Source of the DNA: Halorussus ruber
Lineage (GTDB): Archaea > Halobacteriota > Halobacteria > Halobacteriales > Haladaptataceae
Assembly: GCF_004765785.1 (NCBI RefSeq)
Contig: NZ_SBIT01000010.1
Location: 1 to 64,000, forward strand
Direction of reading: 5' to 3'
Length of the DNA: 64,000 nucleotides
The notes under the pieces are model-generated. The model was not told the DNA's origin. It worked only from the letters and a program-made list of their open reading frames with translations, and made no database searches. Position 1 is the first letter of the stretch, and every line of letters begins with the position of its first letter. Positions 51,752-60,350 of the stretch are shown here, piece by piece. The position numbers and the translations under genes are program-made.

Positions 51752-52156
51752 CTACTCCTGCAACTCGATTTCGATGACGACTGTGCCGTCGAGCGCCTCG
51801 GCCAGCGCCTCGCCGTCGGGGAGTCGGTCGCCCTCCACCTGAAGGCCGATTCGGCGGGCCTTCTCGACGCCCTCGCGCTCGACGAATTGCCGGACGTGGT
51901 CGGCCACGTCTGCGGGGTCGGCGCTCGGCTCGGCCACGCCAGACCGCTCTTCTCCTCGGAGGAGGACCCGGACGGGGTGGCCTCCTCGGAGGTTCTTCCA
52001 CCAGTCGCTGTGGGTGAACACGACCAGCGTGTCCTCCTCGCGTCGATAGCCGACCGGCGTGGTGTACTCCCGGCCGCTCTTGCGCCCCGTGAACGTGATG
52101 AGCATCAGCGAGTCGCTGACGAGTCCGTGGAGCGGCGAGCGCAGGAGTCGCTCCAT
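51752..52156 (-). CDS. Deazaflavin/flavin-type nitroreductase-like protein (DDN/DUF385)
   Basis: From ATG 52156 the 134-residue protein reads MERLLRSPLHGLVSDSLMLI then FTGRKSGREYTTPVGYRREE and LVVFTHSDWWKNLRGGHPVRV. FTGRKSGREYTTPVGY and WWKNLRGG are typical of the F420- or FMN-dependent DDN family that reduces quinones or nitro compounds. Cofactor F420 is plausible, since F420:NADP reductase is present at 4688. Its start overlaps the stop of the small upstream gene by one base. Confidence 0.8.
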   Translation of the reverse strand: MERLLRSPLHGLVSDSLMLITFTGRKSGREYTTPVGYRREEDTLVVFTHSDWWKNLRGGHPVRVLLRGEERSGVAEPSADPADVADHVRQFVEREGVEKARRIGLQVEGDRLPDGEALAEALDGTVVIEIELQE

Positions 52157-52332
52157 CACGGGGTTGAGTCCGGCGCGGGCAGTTCGGCGGGCGCGACTCG
52201 GGGCCGGTCGGCGGGTTCTCGCTCCTCCTCGACTGTTTCTCGATTCTGACGACGCTGGCGAACCGCGAGGGCGGCGAGTCCGGCGAGCGCGAGGCCGACG
52301 GCCAGATACTTCCATCGGCGGTGTCGGGCCAT
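52156..52332 (-). CDS. Small membrane-anchored protein with basic N-terminus (58 aa)
   Basis: The 58-residue ORF MARHRRWKYLAVGLALAGLAALAVR... has one hydrophobic helix (residues 9-24) between basic segments, then a charged tail EEEREPADRPRVAPAEL. It looks like a small membrane or signal-anchor protein with an outside or cytoplasmic tail. TGA at 52156-52158 and the ATG of the reductase gene share one base (TGATG), which suggests translational coupling. Function unknown. Confidence 0.65.
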   Translation of the reverse strand: MARHRRWKYLAVGLALAGLAALAVRQRRQNRETVEEEREPADRPRVAPAELPAPDSTP

Positions 52333-52459
52333 GCCGGACGTACGACAGCGTCGATGTTGAAAGTTCTCGGCGACGCTCCTCCCACCGACCGCCGACTCGA
52401 CTACCGGAAATCCCGACCGCCGAGCGTCCGCTTTTCCCTCTCCGAACCCAACTCCGCCC

Positions 52460-53095
52460 GTGAGCCACCAATCCACCGACACGCTGTCGATCTACTCCGA
52501 CTACGTCTGCCCGTTCTGCTACCTCGGCAAGGCCGCGATGGAGCAGTACCGCGAGGAGGCCGACGACCCGCCGGAGGTCGAGTGGCGCTTCTACGACCTC
52601 CGGGGGTACAAGCGCGGCCCCGACGGGAGCATCGACCATGACGTAGACGACGGGAAAGGCGACGACTACTTCGCGCAGGTCCGCGAGAACGTCGAGCGCC
52701 TCAAGGACCGCTACGACGTGACGATGGACCTCGACTTCTCGCTCGACGTGGACTCGTGGAACGCCCAGCAGGCCGCGCTCTACGTCCGCCAGAGCTACGA
52801 CGAGGAGACCTTCCTCGACTTCCACGAGTCGGTCTTCGAGGCGCTCTGGCAGGACGGCCGGGACATCGGCGACCTGGACGTGCTGGCCGACCTCGCCGAG
52901 AAGGCGGGTATCAACCCCGACGAGGTCCGCGACGCGACCGAAGACGAGACTCTCGAAACTGAACTCCGCGACCGGTTCGAGGAGGCCCAACAGGCGGGCG
53001 TGTCGGGGATTCCGACGTTCGTCTACGAGGGCCACGCCGCCCGCGGCGCGATTCCGCCCGAGCAGTTCGAGCGACTAGTCGAGGGCAGTCAGTAG
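52460..53095 (+). CDS. DsbA-family (FrnE-like) thiol-disulfide oxidoreductase
   Basis: From GTG 52460 the 211-residue protein has the active site DYVCPFCYLGKAAM near residue 14-27 (CPFC), a helical insertion of about 90 residues, and the thioredoxin-fold return GVSGIPTFVYEGHAARGAIPPEQF with the cis-proline. FrnE-like proteins are cytoplasmic isomerase or oxidase enzymes. No signal peptide is visible, so it acts in the cytoplasm. It is divergent from the small membrane gene. Confidence 0.88.
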   Translation: MSHQSTDTLSIYSDYVCPFCYLGKAAMEQYREEADDPPEVEWRFYDLRGYKRGPDGSIDHDVDDGKGDDYFAQVRENVERLKDRYDVTMDLDFSLDVDSWNAQQAALYVRQSYDEETFLDFHESVFEALWQDGRDIGDLDVLADLAEKAGINPDEVRDATEDETLETELRDRFEEAQQAGVSGIPTFVYEGHAARGAIPPEQFERLVEGSQ

Positions 53096-53128
53096 ACGAT
53101 TCATCTTCCGAAACCCGAAGATTCTCCG

Positions 53129-53662
53129 TCACGCCGCCCCTGCCAGCAGGTCCCCCACGACGAACGCCACCAGCGCCGCTAGCATCCCGATGGCGAACAT
53201 CTCCGCGCCGCTCCGGAGCCATCCCCGGTCGGTCACGAGGCTCCGACTCGCGCCGACGACGAAGAACGTGACGCCCGTGACCGCGACGGCGGCCGGGAAG
53301 AGCGGTCGGACCGCGAGCGCGTAGGGAACCAGCGGCATCACGCCCGCGAGGACGAACGCGACGAAGGTGGCGAGCGCGGTGCTGGCAGGCGATTTATCCC
53401 CGTGTCCCTCGTCGTTGCCTTGACTCTCCTGATACGCGAGTTCCGACTGCCTGCTCAGGTAGTTGCTCATCCCCATCGAGAAGCCGTCGGCGAAGAGGTT
53501 GGCCGCACCGAGGACGAGGACGATAGAGGGCGACAGCGACGCTCCGGCGACGCCCGCCACGACCGCGAACGTGGTCACGATGCCGTCGTTCGCGCCGTAG
53601 ACGAACTCCGCGATGTACGCGCCAGACCGCTCGGCGTCGTCGCCGAGGAGGACTTCCAACAT
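53129..53662 (-). CDS. VIT1/CCC1-like metal transporter
   Basis: The 177-residue protein begins [33 protein letters not shown] in pieces, which is the VIT1 helix-1 motif with conserved Asp and Gly. [16 protein letters not shown] near 55 contains the Glu-free but Asp/Met-lined path, and the rest forms four further helices. VIT1 transporters move Fe2+ or Mn2+ into vacuoles or out of the cytoplasm; the archaeal direction is unknown. It is shorter than plant VIT1 but close to prokaryotic members. Confidence 0.85.
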   Translation of the reverse strand: MLEVLLGDDAERSGAYIAEFVYGANDGIVTTFAVVAGVAGASLSPSIVLVLGAANLFADGFSMGMSNYLSRQSELAYQESQGNDEGHGDKSPASTALATFVAFVLAGVMPLVPYALAVRPLFPAAVAVTGVTFFVVGASRSLVTDRGWLRSGAEMFAIGMLAALVAFVVGDLLAGAA

Positions 53663-53695
53663 GACAGAAACTACGGGACCATCACCAAAGAACCC

Positions 53696-53761
53696 CGTCG
53701 CCGAAAATCCCGTCGCCGAGCGCCGAGCGTCGTCGCCGAAAACGAGCGTCGTCGCCGAAAA
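53696..53761 (+). repeat. Simple GTCGCCGAAAA repeat between VIT1 and xacA-like genes
   Basis: GTCGCCGAAAA occurs at about 53697-53707, 53731-53742 and 53750-53761, with variants CGTCGCCGAG between. It lies in the 129-base gap between divergent genes and is probably slippage-derived. Confidence 0.6.
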
Positions 53762-53791
53762 CTACGTCCGCGTGGACGCCGAGCGTTCGCT

Positions 53792-54871
53792 ATGGACGAC
53801 GCCCTCTCGGAGTTCGGCCGACGCGACTGGCAGACCGAATCGGACCTCGAACCCCTGCGGTTCGCCATGATTGGGTTGGGATGGTGGACCCGCGAGGAGG
53901 CCATCCCGGCGACCGAGCAGAGCGACTGGTGCGAGACCACGGTGGTCGTCAGCGGCCACCACGACAAGGCCGAGGACGTGGCCGAAATCGCCGACGATAC
54001 CGCGACCGCCATCACCTACGACGAGTTCCACGACGGCGAAGCCACCGACGAGTACGACGCGGTCTACATCGCCACGCCGAACGCCAAGCACCTCGAATTT
54101 GCGGAGTCCGCCGCCGAGTTCGGGAAGGCCGTCCTCTGCGAGAAGCCGATGGAGGCGACTCCCGAACGCGCCCGTCGGATGGTCGAAGCCTGCGAAGACA
54201 GCGTGCCCCTGATGGTCGCCTACCGGATGCAGACCGAACCTGCGGTCCGCCGCGCGAGAGAACTCGTTCAGGACGGCGCTATCGGCGACCCCGTGCTGGT
54301 TCACGGAAGCATGTCCCAGCGCCTGTTGGAGATGATTCCGAACCCCGACCAGTGGCGACTCGACCCGGACCTCTCCGGTCCCGGCACGTCGGTGATGGAC
54401 CTCGGTATCTATCCCCTCAACACCGCGCGATTCGTCCTCGACACCGACCCGACCGCGGTCTCGGCGTTCGCCCGCTCCGAGGAGGACGCCTTCGGCGACG
54501 TGCCAGACGAGGTCGCCACCTTCGAGATTCGCTTCGACGACGGAACCCTCGCGGCCTGCTCTGCCAGTCAGAACGCCGCCCAGTCGAGCCACCTCAAAGT
54601 CGTCGGCACCGAGGGCGAGGTCAGCATCGAACCGGCCTTCTTCGACCGCCAGAACCGGAAGTTCGCGCTCGAAGTCGAGGGCAATCGAGCCGACATCGAT
54701 TACGAGCAGGTCGACCAGATGCTAGAGGAGTTCGACTACTTCGCCCACCAGATTCGGACCGACCGCGAGATTCACCCCGACGGCCGCCACGGCCTCGCAG
54801 ACATCGAAGCCATGCACGCCGTCTACGAGAGCGCCGAACAGGAGTCGGCGGTCTCGATTTCCGACATTTGA
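53792..54871 (+). CDS. Gfo/Idh/MocA oxidoreductase, XacA-like D-xylose 1-dehydrogenase
   Basis: From ATG 53792 the 359-residue protein has the NADP Rossmann motif [19 protein letters not shown], then [19 protein letters not shown] near 90, the catalytic block [19 protein letters not shown] near 112 (Lys), and [19 protein letters not shown] near 198 with the His/Tyr region. It closely resembles the haloarchaeal D-xylose dehydrogenase XacA from memory (MIGx[19 protein letters not shown]). No other xylose genes are nearby, so the substrate may be different. Confidence 0.82.
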   Translation: MDDALSEFGRRDWQTESDLEPLRFAMIGLGWWTREEAIPATEQSDWCETTVVVSGHHDKAEDVAEIADDTATAITYDEFHDGEATDEYDAVYIATPNAKHLEFAESAAEFGKAVLCEKPMEATPERARRMVEACEDSVPLMVAYRMQTEPAVRRARELVQDGAIGDPVLVHGSMSQRLLEMIPNPDQWRLDPDLSGPGTSVMDLGIYPLNTARFVLDTDPTAVSAFARSEEDAFGDVPDEVATFEIRFDDGTLAACSASQNAAQSSHLKVVGTEGEVSIEPAFFDRQNRKFALEVEGNRADIDYEQVDQMLEEFDYFAHQIRTDREIHPDGRHGLADIEAMHAVYESAEQESAVSISDI

Positions 54872-54941
54872 TATAGCGATAATTGATTTACTAGTTCATC
54901 TTCGCCGAACATTTATAACCGAAGCCGAGGCCAACTCGGCG

Positions 54942-54965
54942 CACCCTTTGCAAGGGGCTTTTTCG
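54942..54965 (+). terminator. Terminator-like hairpin with T-run after the XacA-like gene
   Basis: CCCTT at 54944-54948 pairs with AAGGG at 54952-54956 and is followed by GCTTTTT. A second hairpin, GCCGAG/CTCGGC at 54924-54940, lies just before it. A TATA-like ATTTATAACC at 54911-54920 precedes both, so a tiny transcript cannot be excluded. Confidence 0.5.
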
Positions 54966-55059
54966 CCCTACACGGTATCAGGTCGGCTCGTCGCAAGCGC
55001 CGCGAGGAGAAACAGGACGAATAGTCGCTCGTTCTACCGGTTTCGCCAAAAGAATCCGC

Positions 55060-55629
55060 TCAACCGAGGAGGTAGCCCAGTTTCGGGTACCGCTCGGTCA
55101 GGGTCTCGCCGCCGAGGTCGTAGTTCTCGATGATGGCGTCCAGTCCGAGGATGCGGCCCGCGCCGAACGCCCCGACCGCGAGGAACACCAGCATGTACGC
55201 GAAGTCGCCGTTGATGAGGCCGTGTTCGACGCTCCAGTTGCTGAAGTAGAACAGCAGCATCATGAACGCGCCGAAGAACGCCGCGAGGCGGGTCAGCACG
55301 CCGACGAGCAGGGCCATCCCGATGAGAAGTTCGCCCCACGGGACCGCGATGGTGAGCAAGTCGGCGAACCACGCCGTCGAACCCATCCAGTGGAACACGC
55401 CGACCAACGGACTCTCGGCCGGAACCGCGTTCATCAGGTAGCCGGTCGCGCTGAACGGTTCCGCGGCCGCGATTTTCTCCCACCCGGCGTGGAGGAAGGC
55501 GTAGCCCATCATGAGACGCAACGCGAGGACGAACCACGCGCTCAGGCTGTGGGCCTTCCCGTGGACGGTAACGCCGCCAATCGTACTCTCGAACTCGTTG
55601 ACTCGGGTTTTGATGTCAGAAGTTGCCAT
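55060..55629 (-). CDS. DoxX-family membrane protein
   Basis: The 189-residue protein has four helices with DoxX motifs ALRLMMGYAFLHAGWEKI near 36, WGELLIGMALLVGVLTRLAAFFGAFMMLLFYFS near 100 in pieces, and FAYMLVFLAVGAFGAGRILG near 150. From ATG 55629 it has a likely Shine-Dalgarno AAGGTGG about 7 bases before the start (complement of 55638-55644) and a TATA-like TTTATATG near 55671-55678, so it has a short leader. DoxX proteins relate to thiosulfate:quinone reductase subunits or redox membrane complexes. Confidence 0.87.
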   Translation of the reverse strand: MATSDIKTRVNEFESTIGGVTVHGKAHSLSAWFVLALRLMMGYAFLHAGWEKIAAAEPFSATGYLMNAVPAESPLVGVFHWMGSTAWFADLLTIAVPWGELLIGMALLVGVLTRLAAFFGAFMMLLFYFSNWSVEHGLINGDFAYMLVFLAVGAFGAGRILGLDAIIENYDLGGETLTERYPKLGYLLG

Positions 55630-55791
55630 CGTAGTCCACCTTACGATTCGACAGACGCCCAACGAGAGCATATAAACAGGGAGTGATTCTCGTCACATGA
55701 GAAACGCTTGTGCCGGAATTGAGGTATTAAGAGGTTGCATGACATATAATAGTCTCTAAGTAGAATAAATTTATAATTTTTAAGTATAAAA

Positions 55792-55801
55792 ATTTATATT
55801 T
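55792..55801 (+). promoter_or_regulatory. TATA-like promoter of the Tat S1 protease gene
   Basis: AATTTATATT lies about 27 bases before ATG 55823 in a strongly AT-rich stretch (55725-55802), fitting a leaderless transcript. Confidence 0.6.
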
Positions 55802-55822
55802 CCTTTCTGACTCTGCCGTCAC

Positions 55823-56887
55823 ATGGATGGAAACCCGTCCAAAAACGACATCTTCGACCTGAAAGGACAGTCTGGCGGCCAGTCGCGCCGTCGCTTCTTG
55901 AAGGCGCTCGGTATGGCAGGGGCCGGGACTGCTGGCCTCGTGAACGCCATCGAACGAGCGTACGGAGAGCGACCGGACGGCGTCCCGGTCGTCTACACCG
56001 ACGACGTGTACGGGAATCCCGAGCGCGTTCGATTCGTTCCGAAAGAACGCCATCGTCGCCTGATGGTCTACCGAAATCTCCCGATTCAAAAGTTCGTAGA
56101 CGAGTATCCGAAGCTCAACGGTGTCACCCTCACTCAGCGGTCGAGCGACGAGACCGACCTCGCGCTCAAGTTCCTACTGGACTCGAACACCGCTACCGTC
56201 CGGCGGAAGCTCCCCAATCGGTTCAAACAGATGCCCATCGAGTACGAGGAGCAACCACGGGAGAAACGGCCCCAAAGTCTCGAGGGCGGGGTCAATATCG
56301 GCGTCGAAGGTTCCGACGCGGAGGGGACCGTGACCGTGGTCGCCTACGACGCGGATACCTCCGAAAACGTCGTGATTACCGCCGACCACGTCACGGAAGG
56401 CGCGTCCCAAATCACGTACGTCGGTGACTCGGCGGCCGACCTCGCGCACCGAGATACCGCGACCGACACGACCTCCTACACGGTCCACAGCGACACCGAA
56501 AGTGACCCGCTCGCAACGGTCAACGGGATTCCGGACGTAACGGGAGCATGGCACTTCGCGGGGCTTTCGGACGCGGTTTCCAGCGATACGGTCCCCGTCC
56601 AACTATTCGGCCTCGGAAGCGGTGAGGTTCACGACGAGTGTACCAGCACGACACGGAGTTCGCAGGTCGAGTATCAGGCCGACATGTCGAGTCACTCCAC
56701 CGTAGACGGCGACTCGGGCGGGCCGTGGGTTGACGACGATGGTAAGCTACTGGCCTGTCACTTCGGGTACGACATCTCGTTAACCCTAAACAAGTGGAGT
56801 GTCGGGTCGGTCGGGCGAGAGTCGCTCGACGCCGTGAACGCGATGCTTGCGCCGATGTGCGTGGCTAATTCGACGTCGTCCTGCTGA
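55823..56887 (+). CDS. Tat-exported trypsin-like (S1-type) serine protease homolog
   Basis: The 354-residue protein has a twin-arginine signal (QSRRRFLKALGMAGAGTAGLV, residues 20-40). The protease part has VVITADHVTEGASQ near 175 (possible catalytic His), TYVGDSAADLAHRDTATDTTS (possible Asp), and DGDSGGPWVDDD near 305 with the classic Gly-Asp-Ser-Gly-Gly active-site serine. Residues 45-160 are a separate region of unknown function, which may be a pro-domain. Ends CVANSTSSC. AT-rich DNA around the start suggests accessory origin. Confidence 0.8.
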   Translation: MDGNPSKNDIFDLKGQSGGQSRRRFLKALGMAGAGTAGLVNAIERAYGERPDGVPVVYTDDVYGNPERVRFVPKERHRRLMVYRNLPIQKFVDEYPKLNGVTLTQRSSDETDLALKFLLDSNTATVRRKLPNRFKQMPIEYEEQPREKRPQSLEGGVNIGVEGSDAEGTVTVVAYDADTSENVVITADHVTEGASQITYVGDSAADLAHRDTATDTTSYTVHSDTESDPLATVNGIPDVTGAWHFAGLSDAVSSDTVPVQLFGLGSGEVHDECTSTTRSSQVEYQADMSSHSTVDGDSGGPWVDDDGKLLACHFGYDISLTLNKWSVGSVGRESLDAVNAMLAPMCVANSTSSC

Positions 56888-56908
56888 GACAGGGTCGAGT
56901 CGGTCGCG

Positions 56909-57742
56909 TCAGCCCGCATTCACGGGACAGGACTCCTCGGCGTACTCGACCTCGGCCACGGAGTCGATGGGGTTCTCCCCGCAGACCGGACAGTCGGGGT
57001 TCCGCCTGAACTCGACCTCCTCGAAGGTCATGTCCATCGCGTCGTAGAATATCATCCGGCCGTCCAGCAGTTCGCCTGCATCGAGGGCTCCGCCCTCGCC
57101 GAGGAGGTACTTGACCGTCTCGGTGGCTTGGATGCATCCGACAGTCCCCGGAAGCACGCCCAGCACGCCGGTACTCGCGCAGTCGGGGACCATCCCCTGC
57201 GGCGGGGCCTCGGGGAACAGACACCGGTAGCAGGGTCCCTCGGTCGTGAACGTCGTGACCTGCCCCTCGAACTTGTAAATCGCGCCGTGGGAGAATGGGG
57301 TTCCCGAGAGCGTGCAGACGTCGTTGACCAGATAGCGCGTCCGGAAGTTGTCGCTGGCGTCCACCACGAAGTCGTAGTCGGCGATTAGCTCCTCGGCGTT
57401 GTCGGGTTCGACGCGCGTCTGGTGTGTCCGAACGTCCACGTCGGGGTTGAGCGTGGCCACGAAGTCGGCCGCCGATTCGACTTTGGGTCGGCCAACGTCG
57501 TCGTCGCCGTGGATAACTTGGCGCTGGAGGTTGCTGAGTTCGACTTCGTCGTCGTCTGCAATCCCCAACTCGCCGACGCCCGCGGCCGCGAGGTACTGGA
57601 TGACCGGCGCTCCGAGACCGCCCGCGCCGACGACCAGCACCGAGGCGTCGAGAAGCGACTGCTGGCCCTCTGGTCCGACCTCGTCCATGATGATGTGCCG
57701 GGAGTAACGGTCGAGTTGGGTCGGGTCGAGCGAGAGGCTCAT
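56909..57742 (-). CDS. ubaA: SAMP-activating E1-like enzyme (UbaA, MoeB/ThiF family)
   Basis: From ATG 57742 the 277-residue protein has LDRYSRHIIMDEVGPEGQ near 7, the ATP loop VVGAGGLGAPVIQYLAAAG near 36, an Asp-rich activation segment VELSNLQRQVIHGDDDVGRPK near 65, the zinc pair GPCYRCLFPEAPP near 168, the conserved catalytic Cys in PDCASTGVLG near 184, and a second CPVC pair near 253. UbaA adenylates SAMP proteins for protein tagging and for sulfur transfer in haloarchaea. ATG 57742 is used rather than 57802. Confidence 0.92.
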   Translation of the reverse strand: MSLSLDPTQLDRYSRHIIMDEVGPEGQQSLLDASVLVVGAGGLGAPVIQYLAAAGVGELGIADDDEVELSNLQRQVIHGDDDVGRPKVESAADFVATLNPDVDVRTHQTRVEPDNAEELIADYDFVVDASDNFRTRYLVNDVCTLSGTPFSHGAIYKFEGQVTTFTTEGPCYRCLFPEAPPQGMVPDCASTGVLGVLPGTVGCIQATETVKYLLGEGGALDAGELLDGRMIFYDAMDMTFEEVEFRRNPDCPVCGENPIDSVAEVEYAEESCPVNAG

Positions 57743-57938
57743 GCCCGAGGGTTGGGCGCTAACGGGTTTAAACCCGCGGCTCTCCTGCCTCGTTTCGGAC
57801 ACGAGTTTTCTTCGGCGGTCTGGGGGCCGCGATGGTCGCCCACGGGACCTTCCACGTCGTGCTGGTCGGCCTGTCGGCTCTCACAATCGTCCTCGGCTAA
57901 AAAATCGAACTCAGTTCGGGCGCAGAGGGTACGGCTAT

Positions 57939-58529
57939 CTACTTCGCGCGACCCTGACCGCCGTTGTTGCTCGGGCGGTTGTGTTCGGTGCCCTTGCCCT
58001 TCTGCTGGAGGCCGCGGTTGTCCTGTCCCGCGCTGGTCAGGCCGCGGAAGGCCCGACCCTTGTGGGACTCGTCGCAGATCCAGTTGAGGTCGTCGTCGTT
58101 CTCGATGGCACCGTGTTCGGGGTCCAGCAGAATCACTTCGAACCACTTCTGGCTACCGTCCTCGCCGACCCAGTAGGAGTTCAGCACGCGCAGGTTGCGG
58201 TACTTCCGGCTGGAACGCTCCTCGGCGATGCGCTGGAGGTTCTTGCGCCGGTAGATGCGGTTGACACCCTGCCGCTTCGTTCGTCGACCGGCCGTGAACC
58301 GCTCTTTGCGGGCCGAGCCTTTGCGAACGCTGACGCGCGCCACGACGACGCCCTGCTTGGCCTTGTAGCCGAGTTCGCGGGCCTTGTCGAGGCGGGTCGG
58401 TCGCTCGACGCGCTCGATAGCGCCTTGGTCACGCCATTCCTGCTTTCGCTGCCACTGGAGTTCGGCGAGATCGCCGTCGCCCGGGTCCTTCCACGCGTCC
58501 TTGATGTGGGAGTAGAAGCTTTTTGCCAT
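57939..58529 (-). CDS. rpl15e: 50S ribosomal protein L15e
   Basis: From ATG 58529 the 196-residue protein starts MAKSFYSHIKDAWKDPGDGD and has RLDKARELGYKAKQGVVVARVSVRKGS in pieces, KRQGVNRIYRRKNLQRIAEER and the C-terminal RAFRGLTSAGQDNRGLQQKGKGTEHNRPSNN. This is the archaeal-eukaryotic L15e, with its Arg/Lys-rich core. A hairpin-bearing leader lies upstream. The stop is 39 bases downstream of a short hydrophobic ORF candidate that I do not call. Confidence 0.96.
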   Translation of the reverse strand: MAKSFYSHIKDAWKDPGDGDLAELQWQRKQEWRDQGAIERVERPTRLDKARELGYKAKQGVVVARVSVRKGSARKERFTAGRRTKRQGVNRIYRRKNLQRIAEERSSRKYRNLRVLNSYWVGEDGSQKWFEVILLDPEHGAIENDDDLNWICDESHKGRAFRGLTSAGQDNRGLQQKGKGTEHNRPSNNGGQGRAK

Positions 58530-58550
58530 ATGTATCACCACGGGCGTTGA

Positions 58551-58600
58551 GTGGTTCAGTCCGCGAATCGAGATGCGCCGCACCTCGGTTCGCGGACCAC
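58551..58600 (-). promoter_or_regulatory. Long hairpin in the probable 5' leader of the L15e gene
   Basis: TCCGCGAATCGAG at 58560-58572 pairs with CTCGGTTCGCGGA at 58584-58596 (one G-T pair), with an outer GTGG...CCAC pair at 58551-58554 and 58597-58600. Read on the minus strand it begins about 22 bases before the L15e start. A TATA-like CCCTTAAACC (complement of 58699-58708) lies further upstream, so the leader may be about 150 bases long. Confidence 0.55.
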
Positions 58601-58935
58601 ATTCCGTCCTGCGTCCGGAAGCGGTGAAACCGCGCCCGGTCCACAGGTGCCCGCTGGTGCCCGTCTACCAGCGAGTTGCCGGAAATTCTCGTCGTCGGGG
58701 TTTAAGGGCTTCGTCTTCGCGCGGCGAGTCGGCCGTTCCACGCGGCCGTAATTCAGTTTCGGACCGTTTCGTACACCGGATATTCGCTGTATCTGACCGC
58801 TAACGGAGTAGCCACCGGATAACAAAGGACCTCGAACGCTATCCTCCGGTATGGCACACGACATACCCAGCGACCGACCGAGTGGGGACCGAGCGACGAG
58901 CGAGCGACGGACGCGGCACGCGGGGGGTCGATAGC

Positions 58936-59088
58936 ATGGCTATTCTCGAACTCGCCATCGCGTTCTTCGTCCTCGCCATCATCGCGGGGGCGCTCGGCGC
59001 AGGCGGCGTCGCGGGGCTGTCGATGGACGTCGCCAAGTGGCTGGTCATCGTCTTCCTCGTACTGGCGGTCGTCTCGATGGTGCTTTGA
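58936..59088 (+). CDS. DUF1328-family small membrane protein
   Basis: From ATG 58936 the 50-residue protein [27 protein letters not shown]... consists of two hydrophobic helices joined by Gly-rich turns and [19 protein letters not shown]. This matches DUF1328 (YtjA-like). Function unknown. The upstream extension of the frame is Arg/Gly-rich and is not part of the gene. Confidence 0.85.
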   Translation: MAILELAIAFFVLAIIAGALGAGGVAGLSMDVAKWLVIVFLVLAVVSMVL

Positions 59089-59153
59089 GACCCGAGGAGA
59101 CGCGTCGGCCGCCGTTCGCGCGCTGCTGAAAGAACTCGGCGAATCGGAGAGAA

Positions 59154-60065
59154 TCAGGCGGCGTGGTCTCGAACGCTCTCGAACTCGCCGTCAGCGAGCG
59201 AGTCGGCGAGCGCCGCGGTGTCCACGTCGTCGGGCACGAGCCGCGGGTACTTCCGCCGGAAGTAGCCGACGATGTTGTCCACGTCGCGTTCGAGGAACTC
59301 GTCGGCGTTCTCGTGGTCGGTCTCGACCGCTTGAGGCCAGTCGAAAATCGTGATTCCCTCGGTGTTGACGAAGACGTTGTACTCGCTCATGTCGGCGTGG
59401 ACGTAGCCCTCGGCGTAGGCGTCGCCCATCTCCGAGAGGACGAGGTCCAAAATCGGGACGACCTGCTCGTCTTCGAGTTTGGTCCGCGAGAGTTCCACGC
59501 CGTCGATTTTCTCCATCACGATGGCGTGGCGGTTGTGGTCTACCGGCCGGGGCACCTTCACGTCGGGGTAGAGACCTTCGAGGGCGTCGTACTCGCGCTC
59601 GGCGGCCTTCCGAGCGGTGTAGAACCACGAGACGTGTTCGCGGTCGGAGGTGTAATCGCGCTCTTTCATCACCTCGCGGAAGTTGGTGTACCCCTCGCGG
59701 TGGTACTTCAGCGCGAGCGGTTTGTACGACTGGACCTCGTAGACGTCGCTCTCCTTGCCGACGCCCAGCGGCGACCCGAACCCTTCCAGCGTCTCGCGCT
59801 CGGCGAAGGTGTGGAGCGCCAGCGCGTCGTAGCCCTCGAACTTGAGGCGGTAGCCCTCGTACTGAATCGTCTGGCGCTCGATGAGTTCCCGGTCGAGACA
59901 CCTGTCGAGTCGGTAATCGACCTCCTCGGCGGTCAACCGCGAGAACTCCGGAAGCTTCTCGCGGGCGACCCACTCCGAGAAGCGCATCCCCTGCTCGATG
60001 CCAGACAGTAGATGGAAGTCCTCGGGTTCCAACTCGGCCAGCATGCCCGCGACGTTCTGTACCAT
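59154..60065 (-). CDS. rio2: RIO2-family serine/threonine protein kinase
   Basis: From ATG 60065 the 303-residue protein has an N-terminal winged helix (residues 1-85), the P-loop PLGVGKESDVYEVQS near 96, the catalytic loop YVHADMSEYNVFVN near 215 (Asp and Asn), and the metal-binding ITIFDWPQAVETDHE near 231. RIO2 acts in maturation of the small ribosomal subunit. A TATA-like CTTTTATCC at 60088-60096 (minus strand) lies about 27 bases before ATG 60065 and supports this start. L15e and the RLI gene in this window also serve ribosome function. Confidence 0.93.
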   Translation of the reverse strand: MVQNVAGMLAELEPEDFHLLSGIEQGMRFSEWVAREKLPEFSRLTAEEVDYRLDRCLDRELIERQTIQYEGYRLKFEGYDALALHTFAERETLEGFGSPLGVGKESDVYEVQSYKPLALKYHREGYTNFREVMKERDYTSDREHVSWFYTARKAAEREYDALEGLYPDVKVPRPVDHNRHAIVMEKIDGVELSRTKLEDEQVVPILDLVLSEMGDAYAEGYVHADMSEYNVFVNTEGITIFDWPQAVETDHENADEFLERDVDNIVGYFRRKYPRLVPDDVDTAALADSLADGEFESVRDHAA

Positions 60066-60350
60066 CACCGCCCAGTAGACGCCCGGCGGATAAAAGCCCC
60101 GCGAACGACTCACTTTCGGCGCGAACCGCAGGCGGCGAGGTCGCCGTCCCGACAGAGGTCCTGTTCGGCCTCACAGTTGGCCGACAGCTTCTACTCTAAT
60201 AAATCATCTACCGCGATAGGAAATCGTATGTTTCCCGGCCAATTTGCGTTTCGTCGATACGATATGAAAACTGTGGCGCGGGTCGTCTCACCAGTCGAAG
60301 CGTTACCGACACGGCCGTAAATACGGTGAGAGACTGTCCGTAGGGTTGCT

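Noticed and set aside
54911-54965. Small RNA gene between a TATA-like box and a T-run hairpin
   Set aside because: A transcript starting 25 bases after the TATA-like box would be only about 20 bases long. A plain terminator for the upstream gene explains the hairpin.
57832-57900. Short hydrophobic ORF (22 residues from ATG 57832) between ubaA and rpl15e
   Set aside because: It has no promoter or ribosome-site support, and there is no longer in-frame start. It may be a chance ORF.
60117-60190. Possible small cysteine-containing ORF on the minus strand upstream of rio2
   Set aside because: It reads CEAEQDLCRDGDLAACGSRRK before a stop, but no ATG or GTG start is in frame after the preceding stop codon.
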